Shown here piece by piece: positions 20,641 through 28,206 of a DNA stretch of 28,206 nucleotides (positions are counted from its first letter, which is position 1; each line of letters starts with the position of its first letter). Position numbers and translations under genes: made by a program. Under the pieces are notes generated by a model. The model saw nothing but the letters and a program-made list of their open reading frames with translations, ran no database searches and had not been told where the DNA came from. The stretch lies in NCBI GenBank assembly GCA_013115125.1, contig JABANN010000453.1:1-28206 (forward strand), given 5' to 3'. This DNA comes from Perkinsus olseni. Lineage: Eukaryota > Perkinsozoa > Perkinsida.

Positions 20641-22403
20641 ATGGCAAGTGATATACTATTGGACGTGGGAGGGACGTTGGAGTATCTGTACACCCTCCTG
20701 GGCCCCCGATGGATGCTCCTCGGAGCGGCCCTCATCCTCTGGGCTCTGCATTACCTCATGCTGCTACATCAACGACCCTACGTCTATTTCTCGGGGACGA
20801 GGTCGACTCGAATCTTGGTAGTATCTAAGCTCCACTCTGGCTTGATACGGAATAGGTCGACTCGATGATCCTAGTGTTCGGGATTCAGGAGTTGTGCCCC
20901 GCCGCCACTACCTCTTTCTCCCCTGCCCTTTGGTGTCTGGGTAGCGGTACTTTGCAGACTCTGGCTGGCACTTGGTAGCATATGAACCCCCTCCTCACCC
21001 GACTACGCCGCCCTCTCAGGCCCCTCGGCAATGTTGATGAGCATACCCCACCCGCTCCTCCCCTGCCCGGGGCCTGCCAATACTCGCGTGAATTCATACA
21101 GGTACCAGGCCCTCCTTATCACCTCCGCCCTCCCCACTCGACCCTTAGGTCTCAACAGGCCGCACAGTGTCGCTTGACTGGTTACCAATCGACGACCGAG
21201 GGACCCCTCCAGGGAGCGGTCTCCGGCCCCAGGACTGCTTCGCCCTTCTCATCATCCTCAACGACGGTGTAGGTGGGGCCCTTGTTAATGGCTGCATAAT
21301 AGAGACCATACAGTACGCTAAGGTAAGAGCAGGAGACCATGGCGGCCGCCGCCTTGCATAACCCTCTCTCTTCAGTCCCTGGGCTTTGCCTGTGTTGTAG
21401 TCAACCTGCCCGGTGCAGGAGGGACGGTGGCGCCCCTACCAGCGAAGGGAGGGGGCGGCAGCCTCACCCCCTGTGCGAGTGTGCTGCGGCCGTCGTTCCG
21501 AAAGGAGATTGCTGAGGCGATGGACGCCATAGACAGACGGCTTAGGAATTGGGAGCAGCTGCTGCAACAGGTAGGCCGGAATGACCATTCTACACTCAGT
21601 CGCTCCGGTTCTGTCAGACAACACCTCGCCAGAGGTCCCCAGACGACCGGTCATCACCCGCGGGGTCCACGCCCCGACCGGCCTTTCCGCAGCCCTCAGG
21701 CCCTGTCTCGCTCCCTAAGGGCCTCATCGCCTTCTCTGCGGGCGGCTTGCATGCTCTGGACTACCTGGCCCACTACACTCCTCGGTCCTCCTCTTCGAAC
21801 GACCAACTGGCCGGCACCCCCGAGCCCAGCCCCGACGAGCACACCTCCGCCTCCTCCCCCGCAGTGGGTGGCATCGGAGCCTGTGCCTTCGGTCATGTCC
21901 CCTTGAAGCCTGAGAAGTGGGCCGCTGACTCGAGTAGCGCTAAGAGCGACTTTCTGGCCCGGTGCAAGGTCCTACTGCGGCAGTGCTGCGCGGCAGGGGA
22001 CTCGGATGTCGACCAATGCCAGGCGGCGCTGAAGGCTGAGACTCTCCTCGAGTTCGAGACAGCTTTGCTGCCACTGACGGGCCCGCCTGTTGCCGCCTTC
22101 AAGCCCTACGACAGCGTCTCCACGCTGACCATCCCGACCTGTTTGTACTTCTCACGAGATGACCCTACCATGGACTTCGACTCTGACGTGGACCTACTCC
22201 AGCTGGCAGCCAAGGGAAAGGACCACCTGGTCACGGCAGTAACTGAGACTGGTGGTCACTGTGGGGGCTTCTCCACTGGCTCCCTCTTCCGGTCGAGGAA
22301 GCCCAGCAGCAGCAGACGGGATCACCCTGACACAGGTATCCGGTACTCTGTTATGTTCATGGTGGACTTCATAGCTGCCAGCTTGCGGCCTGTGCTGCTG
22401 TAA
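20641..22403 (+). CDS. Membrane-anchored alpha/beta hydrolase, ABHD1/2/3 (YheT-like) group, 474 aa
   Basis: Exons 20641-20817, 20889-20974, 21020-21101, 21149-21322, 21376-21570 and 21693-22403 join in one frame. A hydrophobic segment at about residues 25-45 ('MLLGAALILWALHYLML') should anchor it in a membrane, as in ABHD1/3. Family landmarks follow in order: 'FSPALWCLGSGTLQT', 'TGRTVSLDW', a strand with 'FALLIILNDG', 'VVVNLPGAGG', the nucleophile elbow 'LIAFSAGGLHAL', an acid-strand 'IPTCLYFSRDDPT' and the His motif 'TGGHCGGFSTG'. The Ser-Asp-His triad is therefore complete. The first Gly of the usual GxSxGG elbow is Ala. Relatives act as lipases or phospholipases on membrane lipids; the substrate here is not predictable. 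A Ser/Pro-rich insert of about 25 residues follows the elbow. Head-to-head with the repeat-protein gene; NOP10 follows on the same strand. Confidence 0.85.
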
Positions 22404-22536
22404 GATTCATCTAAATTCAACTGGACATTTGCAATATTTGTTTCCCATGTACCCCATTGGCCTTGCGTCCGCTGCGGCTGTGGGTTCTCAGTAGCCTCTC
22501 CTTCAGTAGTAGTTGTTGTCCTCCACTCTCGCCGCC

Positions 22537-22838
22537 ATGCTGCTTCGTTTCTACCTCGACAATGACGGCAAGCGTGTGTACACCTTGAAGCAGTCCGTGC
22601 CCGCTAATGACGGTAAGGCCTGCCCCCACCTGTCTGAGTGGATCTCTTCTTGTAGGTTCGGATAGCGAGCAGCCCACCTTCAGTGCCCACCCTGCCCGAT
22701 TCAGCCCCGATGACAAGTAGTCGGAGTGTAGTCCTTCGGGGTGGCCAGCGTTATTCGTTCAGGTACTCGGCCGAGCGTGTGACCGTCAAGAAGCGTTTCG
22801 GCGTCCTGTTGACGCAACAGCCTAAGCCGGAGCTCTAA
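22537..22838 (+). CDS. NOP10: NOP10, H/ACA snoRNP core protein, 3 exons, 70 aa
   Basis: Small nucleolar component of the H/ACA pseudouridine synthase complex (with dyskerin, NHP2, GAR1), needed for rRNA pseudouridylation. Exons 22537-22612, 22656-22716 and 22763-22838, with introns of 43 and 46 nt. The product starts 'MLLRFYLDNDGKRVYTLK' and continues 'FSAHPARFSPDDKYS' and 'RVTVKKRFGVLLTQQPKP', a near-diagnostic match along its whole length. The family is usually about 64 aa; the six extra residues ('DGSDSE' area) fall exactly at the first intron junction. The Cys before SAHPARF in animals is Phe here. GCCGCCATG gives a strong start context. Confidence 0.96.
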
Positions 22839-23124
22839 GCGCTACTACTACTACTAGCCACATCATAACGTACCAGTATCTTACCATCACCCGTGATCAT
22901 TGCGTTGGAAGTTAGTAGTGGAGGGAGAGTGAGGATAGAAGAACAAAGTTGGGTGTTATATATCGTGACCATCCGTATCGGTATTCAACCTAGTTCGAAA
23001 GTAGTTAACCATCCAGAGTTGGGCCCATGGTAAGAGAGGTGCCGCATCAGCCAGAAACAGATAGAATCACTCACAATGTCACTCGAAAGAGGAGCGGACG
23101 CGTAGAATTCAATGCTCAGTTTCA

Positions 23125-24105
23125 ATGACTGATAATCCACTTGATAGCAAGGAGTATGTACTGGACGCTCTCGATGGGTTCGCGTTCGAAGATGGGCCGC
23201 CGGGCCGTGAAGGTAAGGTCGCTTTAGGTGGTCGTGCAACCTCATAGTCCCCATTTCAGATGTTCCACCGACGAGGACTCCTACGAGGAAATTTATTAAG
23301 AGAGCAAAAGAAAAATCGGCAAGTCCCGGAAAGAGGCCCCGATCGGCTACCAAAGGGAGGACACCGAAGAGAGAGGCCCTGCAGCGGCATCGAGGTGGGC
23401 TGGGGATCTGTGAGGGCGTCACCAGTCCTTTGCACTCACCCTTCGTTCAGGATTCCCACCAAGCGTAGGCGAGTGTCCCCGAGTGTTGATACTGGGCTCA
23501 GCACCCTGTGAGATGTCCCTCGAGAAGGGGCAGTTCTACGGCAACCCTCGGAACCACTTCTGGGCGGTTATGGCCTACGCAATGGAGGACCCTCAATTTC
23601 CCATGCTCGACTTCGAGACGCGCTGCTCAGTCCTCCGGTCAAGGGAGATTGCCCTGTGGAACATCTGTGACGTCTTCACCCGCTATAAGAGCTCCGACGC
23701 CACTCTGCACTGTGAAGGTAGCGCCCCTCCCCCTTCGTGACCACACACAGTCGTGGTCCTCCTGTGCGTCAGAGTACACCGACATCGCTGGGCTAGTGGT
23801 GCAGCATCCCTCCATTCGCTACATTCTATGCAACGGCACCGCCTCCTTTGAGTGCATGCAAAAGTACGACCTGCCAGGCCGGCTGCAGGTAGTGGTCGAT
23901 ATGTTGATATCTCATGAGGGATTGGTCGGAACCCGCCGAATCATTGCCGGATGCCCCTCAGGGCTGCGGTGTTGATGTTCCGGTGATATCTAAGTTGCCG
24001 TCAACCAGCCCAGCTAACGCCATGGCCGACCCTGTTGAGACCAAGGGGAAGGTGTGGAAGGAAAAGCTACAGGAGGCATTAGGAAGCCCTCATGGGCGAG
24101 AATGA
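23125..24105 (+). CDS. Uracil/hypoxanthine-DNA glycosylase (UDG family 6-like), copy A, 249 aa
   Basis: Base-excision repair enzyme expected to remove deaminated bases (hypoxanthine or uracil) in the nucleus. Exons 23125-23212, 23260-23394, 23451-23717, 23773-23888 and 23962-24105 join in frame. A basic, Pro/Arg/Lys-rich N-terminal region of about 75 residues (DNA-binding or nuclear targeting) precedes the domain. The domain starts 'PRVLILGSAP' (motif 1), then 'SLEKGQFYGNPRNHFW', 'LRSREIALWNICDVF', a strand with 'YILCNGTASF', and the second motif 'KLPSTSPANA'. The pairing LGSxP...NPxNxFW...LPSTSPA matches the deoxyinosine/hypoxanthine-DNA glycosylase group of the UDG superfamily rather than UNG or classical TDG/MUG. 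The Met start lies 4 nt after a CAG. It is followed by a paralogue at 24397. Confidence 0.86.
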
Positions 24106-24396
24106 GGTTGATACCCTGAGCTCGATTATAGTGTATTACAGCGTTCTGTGTTTCATTTATTAACCATTGCCTTCTACGTCTCAACCGTACACTGTCACAA
24201 TACTGTGCCTTCTGTGTTACAGTAGACAGTCTTCGGGAGGGATGAGGGATGGTGCAGCATGGCTAGGGTGTTTGCGGATGAGAGAGGGGCCACCGGGCAT
24301 TTCTGATCCCGGATGGCCCGTGCTCCCCTCAGCAGTGCCGCGAGCGACTGATGATAGTGTATTAGCTACGTTCGTTAGCCGGCGTAATTTTTAACC
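24106..24396 (+). other. Spacer between the tandem glycosylase genes
   Basis: 291 bp with the 3' UTR of copy A and the leader of copy B. The last part reads CGTTCGTTAG just 18 nt before the copy B ATG, a possible trans-splice acceptor. No gene is seen. Confidence 0.5.
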
Positions 24397-25722
24397 ATGA
24401 TTAGTGCACCAGGCTCGGGCGGGATCGACCTGACCAAGGAGACGGCACTCCTAGCGAGCCTACAGGCCTACGCTTTTAATCAAGAGCATGACGTGGTTGC
24501 GGGTGAGTACAATAGCCGCTGTACTGGCCCCGCAGTATCTGCCGCCTGCAGATGCCTCTTCTACACCTACTCGATCTAGAAGAAGCACGATATCGTCAAC
24601 TAGCAGTAGCAGTGGTCGTAGCAGGAGACCGACGTCCGTACGTAACGGCATCAGCAAGGGACTCCTCTTCGAGAGGCGTCGAGGTGAGCACGTCCCTCGG
24701 CTGTCTTGCGGTGTGCCTCGCCGCAGCACTACGCTCTGCAGGCCTTCCACCAATCCTCGGCCCGGACCCTCGCGTCCTCATCCTAGGCTCAGCACCTAGT
24801 CAGATATCTCTGATGAGGGGAGAGTACTACGCCAATCCTCACAATCACTTCTGGGGCGTCCTCGGCTACGCAATGGATGACCCTGAGTTCCCCTTGCTGG
24901 ACTACCAATCTCGTTGTGATGTTTTGAAAGCGAGAGGCATCGCTGTGTGGGACATCTGTGAGGAGTTCACTCGCCATAGAAGTGCTGATGCCACTCTGCA
25001 GTGTGAAGGTGAGATGATAGTCGAATGAATTCACCTCCGACGGCCACGCTTGTGCACTCTCTGGTCGAAGGGAATGTGGTGATGGAACAGAACATGATAG
25101 AGCAGGTAGAGTGACGAGTAGTCGAGAGAATTGGAGTTAATGACCGGGCAACCCTAGTATGATGAAACTAAGGAACCCACGCTTCCCACAGTGCATCCGC
25201 GACTGCACTCGAGTTTGAGATGAATGCCGCCGCGCCCACGGGTTTGATAGTCCGGAAAACCTGAACTCTCGCTGATTGGTCTTTTTATCAGAATACAGTG
25301 ACATTGCGAAGCTGCTGGTGGATAACCCGGCAGTAAAGCGGATACTGTGCAACGGTTCGGCCTCCTTCAATAATGTCCGAAAATACAAACTTGAAGAAAA
25401 GATGAAAGTAGGGACACACGGCGCAGGGCACTCACATCGATTCTGAGGCGGTCACCTTTATGTAGAACTATGAGTTCACCGGGTTGACAGGTGACGGTAA
25501 CAAGGTAGCGGTTCCTTGTCTTTTTACATTCGTTCGTTGTTCTGCCAGTAGCGGCGCCACTGAGGGGTTTCTATTCAGGCACTCGCCCCTTCGGGAGCTG
25601 TGGAGGTGCCAGAGATAGTGAGGCTACCGTCCACGAGCCCTGCGCATGCTGTGGCGAACGCTGTGGAAACCAAGGGGGAAGCCTGGAAGCAACAGCTGCG
25701 GGAGCTCATTCGCGCCGACTGA
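24397..25722 (+). CDS. Uracil/hypoxanthine-DNA glycosylase (UDG family 6-like), copy B, 254 aa
   Basis: Tandem paralogue of the gene at 23125. Exons 24397-24502, 24552-24683, 24742-25008, 25292-25407 and 25579-25722. Its last three exons are exactly 267, 116 and 144 nt, the same as in copy A, and all intron phases agree; intron lengths differ (283 and 171 nt against 55 and 73). The N-terminal region is Ser/Arg-rich rather than Lys/Pro-rich. The domain has 'PRVLILGSAPSQISL', 'EYYANPHNHFW', 'LKARGIAVWDICEEF', 'RILCNGSASF' and 'RLPSTSPAHA'. Compared with copy A, the Gly of YYGNP/FYGNP is Ala and the last motif Asn is His, so substrate preference may differ. Catalytic motifs look intact. Convergent with the gene ending at 25898. 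Confidence 0.85.
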
Positions 25723-25897
25723 ATTGCCAGGACGTACTCGAGGACGTGTATCATGTGTCTTATCATCACTTTATTTCATTTCAATTCATTTAAAGTTTCT
25801 CGCCCGCATGTGTTTGTTCGTAACAGTTGGATAACGCCCAGTCTCGATAACGCGAGGGCAAGCACATATGTGAAGCAACCACATCACACAAGCAAGT

Positions 25898-26781
25898 TTA
25901 CAAATCTGCCTTGTCATAAATCAACGTCACTGCTCTCCCGTGTGGGGAGCTTTCTCCAGTCATCACCAGACCACCTGAGAGAGGAGATCCACCGAACACC
26001 TTCACTCGCCCCTCAGCGCGATCGTCACTCACCCGACCATCCGCCGGCATCGCCTTGGACAACACCTCAGGCACATCACGAGACAACAGCACCATTGCCA
26101 GAGCAGCCCGGCCCGACGACGAGACCGCGGAGGTGATGATTTCATGATGCCCTGGGAGGAGTCGATGCTCTCTGGGGCGGAGGCTGTGGACGCTGGACTA
26201 GACGGCATGTCTAATTGAACCTACAGAAGGTAACCGAGGCGGGTCCGAGACGCTACATCGAAGAAGACGGTTACCTTATCGAAGGAGGGGTCCTCTTCGG
26301 CGCTGAGCTCGTCCCAAGTCGGTATGCTCACGCTTGACCCTTCTCCCTCAACTGTCGCTGGCCGTGCATGCGTGTTGGCAGTACCACTCCCCCACATCTT
26401 CACGACACTCAATGCCTCCATTCTGACCAGCGATCTGACTCTAGCATCTTCGTGTTCGAAATGATCGCCGATCTCTCTACAGAGCTTCAATATAGTGTCA
26501 AGCCAGGGCAAGTAAGAATCAGTGTTCGCCAAGTGAAGGAGTACAGCACATACACCAACAACGCCTCGCCAACTGTCCTGAGCGTTCAGGAAAGGTTCAG
26601 TGAGCAGTTTCGCGGCGTAGCTCTGCAGCCTAGGATCGACTATCCGCTGGAGGCTCTCGGCAGTCCGGACGGTGACGCTACCGGGAATCGGAGTTGTAGT
26701 GGGATTGGTGATGGCGGAGATTTCGGTGGCTATTCCAAGCTCCTCAGGAGAGAGAAATAGTCGATCCACGAAGCTAGTCAT
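25898..26781 (-). CDS. Unrecognised protein, 2 exons, about 280 aa
   Basis: I do not recognise this protein. Exon 1 is 26225-26781 from the ATG 'MTSFVDRLFLS'; a 41-nt intron (26184-26224) leads to exon 2, 25898-26183, ending at TAA. The combined frame is 843 nt. The first 160 residues look like a helical bundle ('WRGVVGVCAVLLHLA', 'LPWLDTILKLCREIGDHF', 'VRSLVRMEALSVVKMWG'), so a HEAT/ARM-like or scaffold role is conceivable but unproven. No signal peptide or membrane segment is evident. TATCAG lies 9 nt before the ATG and could be a trans-splice acceptor. The choice of exon 2 acceptor rests on frame only. The neighbouring gene at 27004 is on the same strand and may be functionally unrelated. 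Confidence 0.58.
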
Positions 26782-27003
26782 GGTGAAAACTGATAGTCAA
26801 ACGGTGAAACACTGGAGAGACTAGTGAACCAATCACAGCACCACAAGATGCCTCGAGAACGCCGGCTGGCCCTACTCAGGGGCGTAGACCGAGTATTCCG
26901 CGGCGCTGAGAGACGGTGGTGGGTTTGGGCAGAGGCGACCGAGTTGAACCGACTCGGTTGGCGCTCCTTCCAATAGAGCAGTCCGAATAAGAGGAGCCGC
27001 GAC
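26782..27003 (-). other. Short gap between the two unrecognised minus-strand genes
   Basis: 222 bp. On the minus strand it contains a Ser/Arg/Pro-rich reading frame ending at a TGA near 26,895, which could be an alternative last exon of the 27004-28105 gene. It ends in TGACTATCAG, a good branch-and-acceptor-like string, close to the downstream gene's ATG. Confidence 0.4.
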
Positions 27004-28105
27004 CTAGAGCTTCCATTTCGCCGACAACGCAATGAGGGGAAAGCATAGAAATGCTCGAGTGGCTGGTGACACGAGACTCTGCATGTTAGAGCTGAATGCA
27101 TCAGGCAGTCTGTGTGGAGGGAAAAGGCACTTCCTGGCATGCATGTACAAACTGTCAGCCGCTAGCTTCATCTCAGTGAAGGGTCGCATGATCGCATCGT
27201 CCGCTCGCTTGTCAAGGCCTTCCAGTGTCTTGTCCGATCTCAGTTCTGTCCAAAGCTGAATACGAAGGAGCGACTCGGAGCACCGCCGATCTTCCTCATC
27301 CGACCTCCTCAACATGGTCCCGCAGGTGGCGTATGCTCTGTAGCTCAGTCGGTCGAACGTGTCCATGGACATCATCAAACCTTGCTGGATGAGCGCTGAC
27401 AGCCTCGAGATCGAGCCGTGGAAGAAGGCCAGCATCGAAGGGAATTATGTGGAAGTCGTGGCTTAGTCTGAACACGCACTTGGCGATTCTCCAAACACTG
27501 AAGAAAATGAGATCAACCCACACCGTCTCGATCTCCTCCGCCCTCTCCATGGCTTGCCTCAAGCGTAGCATATCAAGATTGAGGTGCCAAGGGACACACC
27601 TGGACGAGGTGACGCCCCTGCGAGACGAAGCAAAACATTGCTCACTTTCCCGGCTCCGGGACTTGATGGAGCGGTTCGACATGAGCCCCACTAGCCCTTG
27701 TCGCCTCTGCGGTTGCCTTGGTCATTCGCTGCATCTCCTTGATCATCGCGGCAGCATTAGTGGCATGCACCGTGTGGGGGTCGGGATCTGAAGGGAGAGG
27801 CTCTCTATATTCGTACCGCACCAAAGCTCGCAATAATTCGAACATGTGACTTCCCCGCTGACCCAACGGGAAGAAGGAGGATCGCCCTCACTCTGAGCCT
27901 GCCACGGTCCATCCTGACCGTACAATTTATCGCCATCCTTAGCGTAGAAGGGCCAGGGACCACCAAAGCCGATCTGGACCGTCGGCATACTAGCAGGACC
28001 CTCTGATGAGACGACCGGCGTGTACGGCTTCAAGTGCACTTGACCTCGGGAGTCTATCCCCGTCGCGTTGTGAACAGCCTTCAGTACATGATTGAGCAAA
28101 GCCAT
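27004..28105 (-). CDS. Unrecognised protein, 4 exons, about 301 aa
   Basis: No family recognised. Exons 27924-28105, 27646-27849, 27480-27599 and 27004-27403 give one 906-nt frame from the ATG 'MALLNHVLKAVHNATG' to TAG. Introns are 74, 46 and 76 nt with phase 2 throughout. Residues 1-60 are Gly/Pro-rich ('IGFGGPWPFYAKDGDK'). The remainder is strongly helical and charged: 'MFELLRALVRYEYREPL', 'MIKEMQRMTKATAEATRA', 'LRLRQAMERAEEIETVW' and 'LSYRAYATCGTMLRRSDEE'. No signal peptide, membrane span or catalytic motif is visible. The first donor (GTACGG) is the least certain. The C-terminus could alternatively be spliced into a Ser/Arg-rich stretch near 26,880-27,000. Confidence 0.6.
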
Positions 28106-28206
28106 GCTTGCGAAGCTACTTATACAGTGCTCTAAATAATCTTAGAATATTTCCAAAAAGAGCGATATCTCGGTAACAATCACGAATCAGAAGCTGGTAC
28201 TTGGAT

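Noticed and set aside
25497-25509. GTAACAAGGTAGC, identical to the conserved 3' end of small-subunit rRNA
   Set aside because: Only 13 nt match and the following bases diverge. It lies inside an intron of glycosylase copy B with no further rRNA similarity, so it is taken as chance.
22537-25722. NOP10 plus two glycosylases as an operon-like repair system
   Set aside because: Co-orientation alone is weak evidence; each gene has its own leader and there is no known functional link between NOP10 and these enzymes.

Overview
The window is nuclear DNA from a small, gene-dense eukaryote, most likely an alveolate protist of the Perkinsus type. Genes are broken by many GT-AG introns, mostly 41-60 nt long. 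Intergenic gaps are often below 200 bp. TAA, TAG and TGA all act as stops, which argues against a ciliate code. AG dinucleotides with pyrimidine-rich leads often sit a few bases before start codons, as expected where spliced-leader trans-splicing operates. The genus is an inference from gene content and architecture; there is no rRNA or species marker. No tRNA, rRNA, CRISPR array or recognisable transposon was found.

Layout. 175-2449 (+): an 11-exon glucosidase II beta subunit of ER glycoprotein quality control. 2837-6207 (-): two diverged tandem copies of an unrecognised secreted-protein gene; the left copy carries an in-frame TGA inside what looks like a new 42-nt intron. 7556-12151 (-) and 12192-15154 (-): two adjacent genes, each with two bromodomains, giving four bromodomains in 7.5 kb, all keeping the acetyl-lysine-binding Asn. 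15670-17826 (-): a five-exon DYRK-like CMGC kinase with an altered DFG and activation loop. 17910-20476 (-): a helical-repeat protein with recurring 'LxxxLWxxA' units like those of OPR/FASTK-type organellar RNA-binding proteins. 20641-22403 (+): a membrane-anchored alpha/beta hydrolase of the ABHD1/2/3 (YheT-like) group, divergent from the repeat-protein gene across about 164 bp. 22537-22838 (+): NOP10 of the H/ACA snoRNP. 23125-24105 and 24397-25722 (+): a tandem pair of uracil-DNA-glycosylase-superfamily enzymes resembling family 6 hypoxanthine/deoxyinosine-DNA glycosylases. 25898-26781 and 27004-28105 (-): two multi-exon proteins of unknown function.

I assembled exons by hand, asking that each junction keep the reading frame and that the joined protein match family motifs or a paralogue. 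Ten of the twelve gene models give one continuous frame from ATG to stop, though a few junctions inside them have alternatives. The upstream bromodomain gene and the 3' half of the repeat-protein gene are only partly resolved. Functionally the window is a mixture (ER quality control, chromatin reading, signalling, organelle RNA, lipid or ester hydrolysis, snoRNP, base-excision repair) and does not look like one operon-like system. The most unusual items are the tandem glycosylase pair, the possible intronisation of a nonsense codon, the paired double-bromodomain genes, and the divergent DYRK-like kinase.
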